45,269 nt of DNA from Selenomonadaceae bacterium. GTDB taxonomy: Bacteria; Bacillota; Negativicutes; Selenomonadales; Selenomonadaceae. Below, one piece after another: positions 1 through 9,294 of this stretch. Both the position numbers and the translations under genes were made by a program. The stretch covers positions 1-45,269 of the forward strand of contig JALFBM010000046.1 of the NCBI GenBank assembly GCA_022773425.1, read 5' to 3'. Position 1 is the stretch's first letter. Each line of letters opens with the position of its first letter. The notes under the pieces are model-generated. The model ran no database searches. It was not told the origin of the DNA and worked only from the letters and a program-made list of their open reading frames with translations.

Positions 1-51
1 ATTGAGATTTATTACAGCTTTGTCGGCAAGATAGACTTGCCGGAAGCCTAA
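1..51 (+). CDS. C-terminal tail of an unidentified protein, possibly a serine recombinase
   Basis: Reading frame 1 is open from the first base to a TAA at 49-51 and gives a 16-residue tail with the pattern EIYYSFVGKIDLP. The aromatic 'EIYY-FVG' pattern recalls the extreme C-terminus of large serine recombinases carrying a DUF4368 domain, but 16 residues cannot prove it. A hairpin follows at 59-90, which fits a gene end. The neighbouring scrap at 334-525 is also of mobile-element type, so a decayed element edge is plausible. It could equally be the end of any other gene. Confidence 0.3.
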   Translation: MEIYYSFVGKIDLPEA

Positions 52-58
52 CGCCTGA

Positions 59-106
59 CCTATCCGACACAGCCCTAAGTGCCGGATAGGAACGGCAAAA
101 TTTTTT
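59..106 (+). terminator. Probable terminator after the truncated left-edge gene
   Basis: An inverted repeat pairs 59-70 with 79-90 (11 of 12 positions, loop of 8). A run of six T lies at 101-106. The gap of ten bases between stem and T-run is longer than usual, so termination efficiency is uncertain. It directly follows the TAA at 49-51. Confidence 0.4.
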
Positions 107-333
107 ACACTTCTATTACTTCTTTATCGCACATTAGCAAACATCCAGCTCACGAACATGCAGATCAACGGGAAAATGCGAAACGGGAAGGCGAATTTCT
201 GAAAGAAATTGTTTTACGATGAATCCATAGAAAAACAAAAAGAAATACTTGCAAGAACGCCTGAAATATGATACCATATATACATCATAAAGATAACCAA
301 AAGGAATTATACAGTGATGGAAGGTGTGGCGTT

Positions 334-525
334 ATGAACTTTGAAATGATGATGGAAAAAGAACGGATGAACGGATATGTGGCCGGCATGGAAGAGGGGC
401 GTGTCGAGGTCGCGCGCTCGATGATCCGCGACAAGATGCCCTTGGACGTGGTCGCAAAGTACAGCCGCCTCCCTCTGAGCGAGTTGCAGGCACTGGAAGC
501 GGAATGCCGCGCCATGGCGTCGTAA
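334..525 (+). pseudogene. C-terminal remnant of an Rpn/PD-(D/E)XK transposase-family protein
   Basis: An ATG at 334, with a GGAAGG-like ribosome site at about 319-325, opens a 63-residue frame; an upstream ATG at 268 is in frame but has no ribosome site. The product has a Met/Glu-rich stretch, then 'GMEEGRVEVARSMI' and a helix-turn-helix-like end (LDVVAKYSRLPLSELQALEA). That is the usual tail of Rpn/putative-transposase (PDDEXK_2) proteins, in which an E-G-K-E-E repeat precedes 'M-x-x-G-x-x-x-E-x-I-x-x-x-T-G-L-S'. The nuclease domain (normally about 200 residues upstream) is absent. Bases 107-333 carry only short broken frames of lower GC. Read as a decayed mobile gene; whether the fragment is still translated is unknown. 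Confidence 0.5.
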
Positions 526-570
526 TCCGGTGGTATAGGGAGACTTGCGGGAAAAAGCAAGATGCTATAG

Positions 571-610
571 AATGGAACTTGTCGGCAGATAGGTTCCATT
601 TTTTTTTTTT
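571..610 (+). terminator. Rho-independent terminator
   Basis: A perfect 8-bp stem pairs AATGGAAC (571-578) with GTTCCATT (593-600) around a 14-base loop and runs straight into about twelve T residues ending at 610. It separates the mobile-DNA scrap from the housekeeping genes that start at 691. Confidence 0.8.
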
Positions 611-690
611 GAAAAAATGGTTCAAAAAAACGTTTTTTATAAAAGGAACTTTGTCTTTTATGAAGAATATTATCCATTGGAGGGGTTCTT

Positions 691-963
691 TTGGCTAAAT
701 TTAGTGGACGCAACTACGGCATGGCGGTGCTTTTTGTCGTCGTCGGAGCGATACTCGGCGGGCTGCTCGGTGAGCTCATGCGCCAGGTTGATGCGCTGTC
801 CGGCTTGATCCCGTATCTTGTGACGACGTATCCAGTCTTTGACATCCAGCCCTTTACCATCAATCTCTATGTGATTCAGCTGACGATCGGCCTGTCGTTC
901 GCGCCGAATCTCATGAGCATTCTGGGCATCGTGCTCGCGTTGTTTCTGTTCCGGAAGTACTGA
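691..963 (+). CDS. DUF4321 family small membrane protein
   Basis: A 90-residue protein with a short basic N-terminus (MAKFSGRNYG), a first membrane helix rich in Val/Gly (about residues 11-30), a central loop with 'FDIQPFTINLY', and a second membrane helix (about 68-86) ending 'LFLFRKY'. This is the usual architecture of DUF4321, a family of unknown function often found next to radC or maf and mreB in Clostridia and Negativicutes. The start is TTG at 691, fixed by a GGAGGGG ribosome site about six bases upstream. The gene lies immediately before radC and the mre genes in the same direction, so a role linked to the envelope is an inference from context only. Confidence 0.8.
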   Translation: MAKFSGRNYGMAVLFVVVGAILGGLLGELMRQVDALSGLIPYLVTTYPVFDIQPFTINLYVIQLTIGLSFAPNLMSILGIVLALFLFRKY

Positions 964-1034
964 TTGCAATACACTGTGTCCCTGCCAAAAAGAACTACCA
1001 CCGGAGATGTTTTTGAGAAAGGCAGGGGTATTTT

Positions 1035-1742
1035 ATGTCAGCGATCATGGTCAGGGATTTGCCGCGGGATGAGCGGCCGAGAGAGAGACTTTTGCACGAC
1101 GGCGCCGCGAGCTTGTCGGATGCCGAACTGCTCGCCATCTTGCTGCGCACGGGGACAAAGGACTGCTCTGTGCTCGAGGTAGCCGGAAAGGTGCTCGCCT
1201 GTTTCCAGGGCGTCGGACTCACGGGACTCGTGCACATGAACCCGCGGGAAATCACGCGAATTCCTGGGATCAGCACGGTCAAAGCCGCGACGATTCTCGC
1301 GGCGGTAGAGCTTGGCCGTCGGCTCTCCATCAAGGCGGCCGAGAAAATCGGGGTCGTGCATGGCCCGGAGGACGCCGCGCATTACGCCATGCCGCGATTC
1401 CGCCATGAGCAGCGCGAGCATTTCGCCGTGATGCTGCTCAACATGAAGAATCACATTCTCGGCATGTCCGACGTATCCATTGGCAGTCTGTCCGCTTCCA
1501 TCGTGCACCCGCGTGAGGTATTTCGCCCGGCCATCCAATACGCAGCGGCCTCGGTGATCCTGTTTCACAACCATCCGTCCGGCGATCCGTCGCCGAGTCG
1601 CGAGGATATCGCCGTGACCGAACGGCTTGTCCGCGCGGGACGGATCATGGACATCCCCGTGCTCGATCACATCATCCTCGGAGAGCGGCGGTTTCTGTCC
1701 TTCAAGGAAGAAGGCTTGTTTCCAAATAATGGATCCAAATAA
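1035..1742 (+). CDS. radC: RadC/YsnA family JAB-domain protein
   Basis: A 235-residue protein with the standard two parts. The N-terminal half carries a UPF0758 region with a helix-hairpin-helix (IPGISTVKAATILAAVELG, about 76-94). The C-terminal JAB/MPN domain has the JAMM metal signature H178-x-H180-P-x6-S188-x2-D191 inside HNHPSGDPSPSREDI, with conserved E161-V ahead of it. RadC was once thought to act in DNA repair; its true role is unsettled, and the fold suggests a Zn-dependent peptidase-type hydrolase. Two in-frame ATGs (1035 and 1047) follow a GGCAGGGG ribosome site; the first has the better spacing. It precedes mreB, a common order in Firmicutes. Confidence 0.93.
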   Translation: MSAIMVRDLPRDERPRERLLHDGAASLSDAELLAILLRTGTKDCSVLEVAGKVLACFQGVGLTGLVHMNPREITRIPGISTVKAATILAAVELGRRLSIKAAEKIGVVHGPEDAAHYAMPRFRHEQREHFAVMLLNMKNHILGMSDVSIGSLSASIVHPREVFRPAIQYAAASVILFHNHPSGDPSPSREDIAVTERLVRAGRIMDIPVLDHIILGERRFLSFKEEGLFPNNGSK

Positions 1743-1789
1743 AGAACCGAAGGGAAAAGAAAAATATTGAGAAAATCGAAAACAGAAGG

Positions 1790-1817
1790 TTACAAAGCGG
1801 AAAAGTTGTGATAGAAT
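1790..1817 (+). promoter_or_regulatory. Possible sigma-70-type promoter for the mre operon
   Basis: TTACAA (1790-1795), a 16-base spacer and TAGAAT (1812-1817) sit in an AT-rich gap between radC and mreB. This would give a leader of about 50 bases before the mreB start. The -35 box is one or two bases off consensus, so the call is moderate. Confidence 0.45.
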
Positions 1818-1857
1818 AAAGGCATTGCCTTATGAATCTGATACTTGACAATTCTGA

Positions 1858-2916
<1,059 letters not shown>

Positions 2917-2917
2917 A

Positions 2918-3871
2918 ATGAGCAAAAGGGTAAGAAGAGATAGCCATTCGGGCCGCAAGGTCTGGGCACTGCTGTTCGTCATCATCAGCGTCTTCTGCAT
3001 CATCTTCTTTTCCGCAAGAGGGCGCTTCCACGCGCCGGTGAGCAGCAAGGCAGTTTCCCTGGTGCTGTCGCCATTCCAGTCAGCGGTGTCCTGGGTCGGC
3101 AGTCAGATCAACTATGTGACCGCTAACATTTGGGATATCGTCACGGAGCATCAGCAGAACAAGATGCTGCGCAATGAGGTGGATCAGCTCCGCGTGCAGA
3201 ATCTGCAGGCGAGCGAATACGCCGCAGAGAATGCGCGGCTGCGCGCTCTGCTCGATTATAAGCAGACGGCGACGCAGTTTGACTTGAAGGCAGCGCGCGT
3301 CATCGGCCGTGAGGCATCGACCTGGTCGAGTATGATCGTCATCAACCGCGGCACGATGGACGGCGTCAAAGAGGACATGCCGGTCGTGACGGAGAAAGGA
3401 CTCGTCGGGCGCATTGTCGAGGCTGGGCCGAACTCGTCGAAGGTGCAGTTGATCACGGATCCGCGTTCGTCGGTCGGCGTGCTCGTACAGCGCGCGGAAT
3501 CCCGCGTCAACGGCATCGTCGAGGGCGATATGGACAATCCGACCATGCCGCGCATGGTCAACATTCCCAAGGATTCCGACGTGCAGGCGGGCGATGTCAT
3601 CGTGACGTCCGGCTTCGGCGGGATTTTCCCGAAGGGGCTGGCGATCGGCCTCGTGTCCGAGATACGGCATGATACCGGCGGATTGCTCGAGGTTGCCATC
3701 CTTGAGCCAGCGGTGGATTTCCAAAAGCTCGAAGACGTCGCCGTTATCACGGCGTCCCGCGAGGCGCCGCCGGAGCCGCTGAAAGCGCCGGCGCAGACGC
3801 CGGGAACCGAGACAGATCCTGCCGCAGAGGCGGCGGAGCAGACAGAGGCAGCGTCGGAGGCGGATTCGTGA
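2918..3871 (+). CDS. mreC: Rod shape-determining protein MreC
   Basis: A 317-residue bitopic membrane protein of the elongasome. A basic cytoplasmic N-terminus (MSKRVRRDSHSGRK) leads into a single membrane helix (about 15-33), then a coiled coil (HQQNKMLRNEVDQLRVQN region, about 70-105) that drives dimerisation. The extracytoplasmic beta domain carries NRGTMDGV and 'GLVGRI' motifs typical of MreC. The last 35 residues form a low-complexity Pro/Ala/Glu tail that is probably disordered and is longer than in many homologues. It overlaps mreD by four bases (or one base if mreD starts at the next codon), so translation is coupled. Confidence 0.95.
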   Translation: MSKRVRRDSHSGRKVWALLFVIISVFCIIFFSARGRFHAPVSSKAVSLVLSPFQSAVSWVGSQINYVTANIWDIVTEHQQNKMLRNEVDQLRVQNLQASEYAAENARLRALLDYKQTATQFDLKAARVIGREASTWSSMIVINRGTMDGVKEDMPVVTEKGLVGRIVEAGPNSSKVQLITDPRSSVGVLVQRAESRVNGIVEGDMDNPTMPRMVNIPKDSDVQAGDVIVTSGFGGIFPKGLAIGLVSEIRHDTGGLLEVAILEPAVDFQKLEDVAVITASREAPPEPLKAPAQTPGTETDPAAEAAEQTEAASEADS

Positions 3872-4365
3872 TGAAGAGGTTCGGCATATTGACGGCCATT
3901 GTCGCGGGGCTCTTCGTCCTGCAGACTTCGCTGCTGCCGATGATCGCCTACCACGGCGTTTCGGCAGATTTGCTGTTGCTGCTGGTCGTTTCGTTCGCGT
4001 TTTTGCGCGGCGTGCGTGAGGGGGCTCTGATGGGGTTCCTGACGGGGCTATTGCAAGATCTCGCGACCGGCACGTTTTTTGGCGTGAACACGTTCACGTA
4101 TCTCGTGCTCGGCCTGTTCTTTGGCAGCTTCTCGGGCCGCATCTTCAAGGAACAGTTTTTCCTGCCGGTGCTGTGTTCTTTGCCGGCAGCGGCAGCCAGC
4201 TATTTTATTTTGGCGGTACTTATGGTATTATTAGGGTATCGCTTTAATCTGACCGCATCGATGCAGTATACGCTGCTGCCGATGTTCGTCTATCAGCTCG
4301 TCTTTGCGTATCCGGTTCACCGGATTGCCTACGCCATCGACACATGGCTCAGTGAAAAGAATTAA
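3868..4365 (+). CDS. mreD: Rod shape-determining protein MreD
   Basis: A 165-residue integral membrane protein with about five hydrophobic helices and a short charged end (IDTWLSEKN), matching MreD in length and in position after mreC. MreD partners MreC in the elongasome. The family signature region 'GLLQDLATGTFFGVNTF' is visible near residues 61-77 (the conserved G-L-x-x-D segment). The start is GTG 3868 overlapping the mreC stop, or the adjacent ATG 3871; either leaves the protein unchanged except for one Met. It is followed by a hairpin at 4427-4448, so expression of the downstream PBP2 may be partly uncoupled from the mre genes. Confidence 0.92.
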   Translation: MMKRFGILTAIVAGLFVLQTSLLPMIAYHGVSADLLLLLVVSFAFLRGVREGALMGFLTGLLQDLATGTFFGVNTFTYLVLGLFFGSFSGRIFKEQFFLPVLCSLPAAAASYFILAVLMVLLGYRFNLTASMQYTLLPMFVYQLVFAYPVHRIAYAIDTWLSEKN

Positions 4366-4426
4366 AGGCAGGAGCCGCTGACCGATAAGCCGAGAGCGGT
4401 TTATGATCAGTGGCGGCCGGCAGATT

Positions 4427-4453
4427 AAGGCACCTTGCGGGGTGCCTTTCGTT
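4427..4453 (+). terminator. Hairpin between mreD and PBP2, probable partial terminator
   Basis: AAGGCACC (4427-4434) pairs perfectly with GGTGCCTT (4441-4448) around a six-base loop. The following TCGTTTGTG is only moderately T-rich, so this looks like a leaky terminator or attenuator inside the mre-mrd gene run. Confidence 0.5.
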
Positions 4454-4479
4454 TGTGTGACAAGCAGGAGAGAAGCATT

Positions 4480-6261
4480 GTGAACGAACAAGAGGATTTC
4501 AGCGGGCGGCTCAAGGTGCTCGCCGGGCTGATGGTACTGGTCATCGCCGTCCTCATTGCGAGGGCGGGATACCTGCAGATATATGAAGGGGACTACTACG
4601 CGGAGCTCGCGGACGGCAACCGCATCCGCATCATCCCGGCGATGGCGCCGCGCGGTACGTTCTACGATCGGAACGGCGAGCTGCTCGTCAAGAACCGCCC
4701 CGGCTTTACCGTGTCGCTGCTCCCGCTCACCTCACCGATTTCGGACGACGTCATCGCGCGTCTGTCGGACCTGCTGAAGGTGCCGACCGAGGAGATCCAG
4801 CAGAAGATTGCCGCGCACAGCGGCTTTGACCCGATCCGCATCAAGCAGGATGTCACGCCGGATATTGTGTCCATCCTCGAAGAGCAGAAGGAGCTCTACC
4901 CGGGCGTCGTCATCGAGGTACAGCCGATCCGCGACTATATCCTGAAGCAGATGGGCTCGCATACCTTTGGGTACGTCTCGGAGATCAACGATACGGAACT
5001 CGAGAAGCTCAAGGACCAGGGCTATAAGAGCGGCGATATTATCGGTAAGTTCGGTCTCGAAAAGGTCTACGACAAGGAGCTTCGCGGCCAAAACGGTGGC
5101 GAGCAGGTCGAGGTCGACGTGTCCGGCAAGCCGGTCAAAATTCTCGGCAAAAAAGAGCCGATTGCGGGCGATGACCTCGTCCTGACGATCGATAAAAATC
5201 TGCAGCAGGCTGCGGAAAAGGCCGTCGACGACCAGCTCGCGGCCATCCACGCTTCGGCTGCCGCCGCGGTCGTCATGAACCCGCAGACCGGCGAGGTCCT
5301 CGCCATGGTCAGCCGGCCGGCGTTCGACCCGAATCTGTTCGCGCATGGCATTTCCGCGAAGGACTGGAACGCGCTGAACAATAACCCGGCGCACCCGATG
5401 GACAACAAGACGATCACGGGCGAATATCCGCCCGGCTCGACGTTCAAGATTGTCACGGGCACCGCGGCGCTCACAGAGGGCGTTGTGACACCGGACGAGC
5501 TGATCATGGATACGGGGCACCACTGGATCATCCCCAAGGGCAACTCCGGGGGCGAGGCGCTCGGCCTGATCAACTTTCGCCAGGCGCTCGCACATTCGGA
5601 TAACGTGTATTTCTACGAGATGGGCAACCGGCTCGGCATCGACCGGATCGAGAAATATGGCCGGATGTTCGGACTCGGCCAGCGCACAGGCATCGATCTT
5701 CCGTATGAGGCGGAGGGACTCGTCGCGAACCGCGCCTACAAGGCGAAATGGTTCGAGGACGGGGAATGGTATCTGTCCGAGACCTTCGACGCGGCCATCG
5801 GTCAGGGCTTTAACCTCGTGACGCCGCTGCAGGCGTGCATGGTCATGAGCGAGATTGCGGCGGATGGCAAGCGATACAAGCCGCATCTCGTCAAACGCAT
5901 GCTGAACCCGGACGGCTCGGTCGCCAAGGAAATCGAGCCGGAGCTCCTAAGCACGCTCGACGTGCCGCCAAACGTTATCAAACTCGTGCAGGACGGTCTG
6001 CATGACGTCACGAAGTACGGCACGGCGGCGAGCTCGTTCAGAGGGTTCACCATCGATATCGCGGGTAAGACCGGTACAGCGGAGAACTCGCAGGGCCGCG
6101 ACCACGGTTGGTTCGTCGCCTACGGGCCGTTTGACAATCCGAACATCTGCGTTGCCGTCATCGTCGAGCAGGGCGGTTTCGGCGCGCAGTCCGCGGTGCC
6201 GATCGGGCGCAAGATCCTGGAGGCAGCGTTCAGCGAGAATGCGCAGGAAAATTCGAACTAA
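4480..6261 (+). CDS. mrdA: Penicillin-binding protein 2 (transpeptidase of cell elongation)
   Basis: A class B penicillin-binding protein that cross-links peptidoglycan in partnership with RodA. A short cytoplasmic tail is followed by one membrane helix (about 11-30), the pedestal/dimerisation region and the transpeptidase domain. The catalytic motifs are all present: S320-T-F-K323 (active serine), S373-D-N375 and K530-T-G-T533. The start is taken as GTG 4480, which has CAGGAGAG eight bases upstream and gives 593 residues. An in-frame TTG at 4435 lies inside the terminator-like hairpin and lacks a ribosome site. Context with mreBCD and rodA supports the elongation-specific PBP2 role rather than the septal PBP3. 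Confidence 0.94.
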   Translation: MNEQEDFSGRLKVLAGLMVLVIAVLIARAGYLQIYEGDYYAELADGNRIRIIPAMAPRGTFYDRNGELLVKNRPGFTVSLLPLTSPISDDVIARLSDLLKVPTEEIQQKIAAHSGFDPIRIKQDVTPDIVSILEEQKELYPGVVIEVQPIRDYILKQMGSHTFGYVSEINDTELEKLKDQGYKSGDIIGKFGLEKVYDKELRGQNGGEQVEVDVSGKPVKILGKKEPIAGDDLVLTIDKNLQQAAEKAVDDQLAAIHASAAAAVVMNPQTGEVLAMVSRPAFDPNLFAHGISAKDWNALNNNPAHPMDNKTITGEYPPGSTFKIVTGTAALTEGVVTPDELIMDTGHHWIIPKGNSGGEALGLINFRQALAHSDNVYFYEMGNRLGIDRIEKYGRMFGLGQRTGIDLPYEAEGLVANRAYKAKWFEDGEWYLSETFDAAIGQGFNLVTPLQACMVMSEIAADGKRYKPHLVKRMLNPDGSVAKEIEPELLSTLDVPPNVIKLVQDGLHDVTKYGTAASSFRGFTIDIAGKTGTAENSQGRDHGWFVAYGPFDNPNICVAVIVEQGGFGAQSAVPIGRKILEAAFSENAQENSN

Positions 6262-6296
6262 GCATGGCTGGATTCAGGGAAATTCGGGAGGAAGCA

Positions 6297-6953
6297 ATGA
6301 GTGAGAAAATCGTAAAGATCAAGGGGAGCACGGACGGCCTGCAGCTCAGCTTTGCGGACGGCGCGGATTTCCCTTCGATTGAGCGGGAAATCCGGGCGCA
6401 GCTCGAATCGGGCTCCGGTTTTTTCCTGCGCGGGACGCTCGTGAGTTTGCCAGACGGTGCGCTGAGCAGTGCGGAGCGGACGGAGTTGCAGAAGCTCTTT
6501 CACGCGTATGGGCTGATCCTGCGCACAGAAAAGGCCGCGGCGGCCGCTGCGCAGTTCACGGGGAAGAAACGGTCCGAGCGGCCTGCCCCGGTTCCGGCGG
6601 CGCCCGCAAATACGGACGCGCAGGTGCAGGAGATGGTGGTCGTCAACCGGACGCTGCGCGGCGGGCAGGAAATCCGCACGGAGAGCTCCGTGCTCGTCTG
6701 CGGCAATGTCAATCCGGGCGCGCAGATTATCGCGGGCGGCAGCATCGATATCCGCGGAACCTGTCGCGGCATGGTGCACGCGGGGGCGTTCGGCAACACG
6801 GACGCGTTCGTGATTGCCGACCGCCTGATTCCCACGCAGATTCGCATTGCAGATCTCGTCGCGCGCGCCCCGGATCACATGAAGCCGGAGGAGAAGGCTG
6901 AGCGGGCGTCCATCCGAAATGGCCAGATCGTCATCGAACCGATTGAGCGTTGA
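6297..6953 (+). CDS. minC: Septum site-determining protein MinC
   Basis: A 218-residue FtsZ-assembly inhibitor. The N-terminal FtsZ-binding domain (about 1-100) is joined by a Pro/Ala linker (PAPVPAAPANTD) to the C-terminal beta-helix dimer domain, recognised by 'LRGGQEI', 'GNVNPGAQIIAGGSIDI' and 'GTCRGMVHAG', typical of MinC. MinD recruits it to the membrane. The start is ATG 6297 with GGGAGGA five bases upstream; an in-frame ATG at 6264 has no ribosome site and is rejected. A 95-base gap with no clear terminator separates it from minD. Confidence 0.93.
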   Translation: MSEKIVKIKGSTDGLQLSFADGADFPSIEREIRAQLESGSGFFLRGTLVSLPDGALSSAERTELQKLFHAYGLILRTEKAAAAAAQFTGKKRSERPAPVPAAPANTDAQVQEMVVVNRTLRGGQEIRTESSVLVCGNVNPGAQIIAGGSIDIRGTCRGMVHAGAFGNTDAFVIADRLIPTQIRIADLVARAPDHMKPEEKAERASIRNGQIVIEPIER

Positions 6954-7048
6954 GAACGCTCTTTCCGGGGAATCCTTGACCCACCGAAAAACAAACATTC
7001 TTTTCCGATAGAGCAGACACGAGCAGAACTGGAAAGGCAGGAAGATTT

Positions 7049-7837
7049 ATGAGCAAGATTTATGTCATCACCTCGGGCAAGGGCGGTGTCGGCAAGACAA
7101 CGACGACGGCGAACCTCGGCGTCGGTCTCGCGATGCGCGGGAAAAAGGTTGTTCTGATCGATACCGATACGGGACTGCGCAACCTCGACCTGATGCTTGG
7201 CCTCGAGAACCGCATCCTCTACGATCTCATTGATGTAACCGAGGGCCGCGTGCCGTATAAGAAAGCGCTGGTCCGGCATAAGAAGTTCGACAATCTGTAC
7301 CTGCTGCCGACCTCGCAGGTGAAGGACAAGACGGCGGTCAATCCGGAGCAGCTCGTAAAGCTCTGCGAGGAACTGCGTAAGGAGTTCGAGTACATCCTGA
7401 TCGACTGTCCGGCGGGTATCGAGCAGGGATTCAAGACGGCGATTGCCGCTGCCGATACCGCGCTCGTCGTCACGATGCCGGAGATCTCGGCCGTGCGCGA
7501 CGCGGACAAGATCATCGGCGAGCTCGGCCGCGCGGACATGAAGGAAATCGAGCTGATCATCAACCGCATCCGCCCACAGATGGTGGAGAACGGCGAGATG
7601 ATGGATATGGAGGATATCAACGACATCCTGTCCATCGACGTCATCGGCCAGGTGCCGGACGACATCAAGGTCGTCACGGCGGCGAACCGCGGCGAGCCAT
7701 GCGTCATGAGCCATGACTCGGAGGCCGGCCAGGCCTACCGTAACATCGTCGGCCGCCTGCTCGGCGAAAAAATCCCGTTCATGGAGTTCGAGAAAGAGGG
7801 CTTCTGGAGCCGCCTGAAGCACGTGTTCGGGAAATAA
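7049..7837 (+). CDS. minD: Septum site-determining ATPase MinD
   Basis: A 262-residue ParA/MinD-type ATPase. The deviant Walker A motif K11-G-G-V-G-K-T-T is near the N-terminus, and 'LIDTDTGLRNLDLMLG' and 'YILIDCPAGIE' follow as the switch regions. The C-terminus ends in an amphipathic helix (FWSRLKHVFGK), the membrane-targeting sequence that lets ATP-bound MinD dimers bind lipid. It recruits MinC and is displaced by MinE. minE follows after 15 bases with its own AGGAGG site. Length and motifs match the family fully. Confidence 0.97.
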   Translation: MSKIYVITSGKGGVGKTTTTANLGVGLAMRGKKVVLIDTDTGLRNLDLMLGLENRILYDLIDVTEGRVPYKKALVRHKKFDNLYLLPTSQVKDKTAVNPEQLVKLCEELRKEFEYILIDCPAGIEQGFKTAIAAADTALVVTMPEISAVRDADKIIGELGRADMKEIELIINRIRPQMVENGEMMDMEDINDILSIDVIGQVPDDIKVVTAANRGEPCVMSHDSEAGQAYRNIVGRLLGEKIPFMEFEKEGFWSRLKHVFGK

Positions 7838-7852
7838 GGAGGAGAAAGAGAC

Positions 7853-8116
7853 ATGCTCGATGCTTTGATGCAGATATTCGGCAAGAAAGAAAAATCGGGA
7901 AAGATTGCAAAGGAGCGCCTGCAGGTCGTGCTGATCCGCGACCGCGCGAACCTCTCCCCCGAAGTCATGGATAATATCAAGAACGACATCATCGAAGTCC
8001 TGTCGAAATACGTGAAGATCAATCGGCAGGATATGGAGATTTCGCTGTCCGATGATCAGGACAGCGATTCCGCGGCAATCGTGGTCAACGTCCCGGTCAG
8101 CCGCGAGAGGAAATAA
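7853..8116 (+). CDS. minE: Cell division topological specificity factor MinE
   Basis: An 87-residue protein. The N-terminal segment (FGKKEKSGKIAKERLQVVLI) matches the MinD-interacting, membrane-binding part of MinE, with the conserved 'A-K-x-R-L-x-x-x-L-x-x-D-R' pattern. The rest is the alpha/beta dimerisation domain, including 'MDNIKNDIIEVLSKYVKI'. MinE stimulates MinD ATPase and, in many rods, makes the system oscillate. Its presence points to pole-to-pole oscillation rather than the DivIVA-anchored Min of Bacillus. That fits a diderm Firmicute. Confidence 0.95.
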   Translation: MLDALMQIFGKKEKSGKIAKERLQVVLIRDRANLSPEVMDNIKNDIIEVLSKYVKINRQDMEISLSDDQDSDSAAIVVNVPVSRERK

Positions 8117-8134
8117 GAACAGGGCGCATAACGA

Positions 8135-9238
8135 ATGGGAAAGAATTTCTTGCGGCGCATGGACCCGTGGCTCGTGCTCGCGACGGCGGGCATTCTGATC
8201 ATGAGTCTCGTCATCATCGGCAGCGCCACGCATATCAACACGCCGGGGCAGGAGCGCTATTGGTACGTGCAGAGACAGGGTATCTTTGCGCTGGTCAACA
8301 TCGCGATCGCCGCCTTCTTCATGAATTTTGATTACAAGATGCTCGAGCAGTACGGCAACAAGCTCTATGTATTCAACCTGGTCCTGCTGGTGGCGGTCAT
8401 GGTGTTCGGGCATTCCGCGCTCGGTGCGCAGCGCTGGATCATGATCGGTCCGATCAGCATCCAGCCGTCGGAGTTCTCGAAGCTCATCATGATCGTCTCG
8501 CTCGCGACGATGCTGACCGATAAGGTCGGGAAGATCCGTGACCTGCACGACCTGTTGCCGATAGCGGCCTATGTCGGCCTGCCGTTCCTGCTCGTGCTCA
8601 AGCAGCCGGATCTCGGTACCTCGCTCGTGTTCATGGCCATTTTCTTCGGTATGGTTTTCGCGGCGGGCATCAACTGGAAACTCCTGGCGGGCATCTTTGC
8701 TGTGGGGATCGCCTCACTGCCGGTGGTCTGGCATTTCATGAAGGGGTACCAAAAGATGCGCATCATGGTCTTTATGGATCCAAACGTCGACCCGCTCGGC
8801 TCTGGCTACCATATCATCCAGTCGAAGATTGCCATCGGCTCTGGCATGTTGTTCGGCAAGGGCCTGTTTCACGGCACGCAGAGTCAGCTGAATTTCCTGC
8901 CGGAGAACCATACCGACTTTATCTTCGCCGTGGTGGGCGAGGAACTTGGCTTTATCGGCGCCGCGTTTTTGCTATTGCTCTACCTGATCGTGCTCTGGCG
9001 CGGCATGAAGATCGCGCAGGATGCGAGTGACGTATTCGGGCGGCTTCTCGCGGTCGGCATCACGTCGATGCTCGCGTTCCACGTGCTCGTCAACGTCGGC
9101 ATGACGATGGGCATCATGCCGGTCACGGGCATTCCGCTGCCGCTCATGAGCTATGGTGTCAGCTCGTTGACGACCAACATCCTGTCCATCGCCATCCTGC
9201 TGAATATCCAGCTTCGGAAACAGAAACTGACCTTTTAA
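8135..9238 (+). CDS. rodA: SEDS-family peptidoglycan glycosyltransferase RodA
   Basis: A 367-residue polytopic membrane protein with about ten hydrophobic helices. It polymerises lipid II into glycan strands together with PBP2. SEDS signatures visible are 'GAQRWIMIGPISIQPSEFSKL' (central loop), 'LLVLKQPDLGTSLVF', 'NFLPENHTDFIFAVVGEELGF' and 'GIPLPLMSYGVSS' near the C-terminus. The 'NFLPE-HTDFIF' form is typical of RodA/FtsW, and the placement with mre and PBP2 favours RodA. The ribosome site is weak (ACAGGG). A perfect 8-bp hairpin follows the stop codon. Confidence 0.94.
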   Translation: MGKNFLRRMDPWLVLATAGILIMSLVIIGSATHINTPGQERYWYVQRQGIFALVNIAIAAFFMNFDYKMLEQYGNKLYVFNLVLLVAVMVFGHSALGAQRWIMIGPISIQPSEFSKLIMIVSLATMLTDKVGKIRDLHDLLPIAAYVGLPFLLVLKQPDLGTSLVFMAIFFGMVFAAGINWKLLAGIFAVGIASLPVVWHFMKGYQKMRIMVFMDPNVDPLGSGYHIIQSKIAIGSGMLFGKGLFHGTQSQLNFLPENHTDFIFAVVGEELGFIGAAFLLLLYLIVLWRGMKIAQDASDVFGRLLAVGITSMLAFHVLVNVGMTMGIMPVTGIPLPLMSYGVSSLTTNILSIAILLNIQLRKQKLTF

Positions 9239-9242
9239 CTCT

Positions 9243-9264
9243 GCCTCCCTGTTTGAAGGGAGGC
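9243..9264 (+). terminator. Intercistronic hairpin after rodA
   Basis: GCCTCCCT (9243-9250) pairs perfectly with AGGGAGGC (9257-9264) around a six-base loop. The following TCTTGTGAATTT is a poor T-run, so it may be a weak terminator, a 3'-end stabiliser, or an element that hides the AGGGAGG ribosome-like sequence in its own 3' arm. Confidence 0.45.
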
Positions 9265-9294
9265 TCTTGTGAATTTATGGAGGAACAAAGACAC

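Noticed and set aside
1845-1850. A perfect TTGACA before mreB
   Set aside because: A -10 box at the proper distance would lie at the mreB start codon and is not TATAAT-like (TTAACG), so transcription would begin inside the gene.
6875-8548. A 557-codon open frame on the minus strand opposite minD, minE and rodA
   Set aside because: Same cause: a shadow of high third-position GC. No ribosome site, no domain, and three certain genes lie on the other strand.
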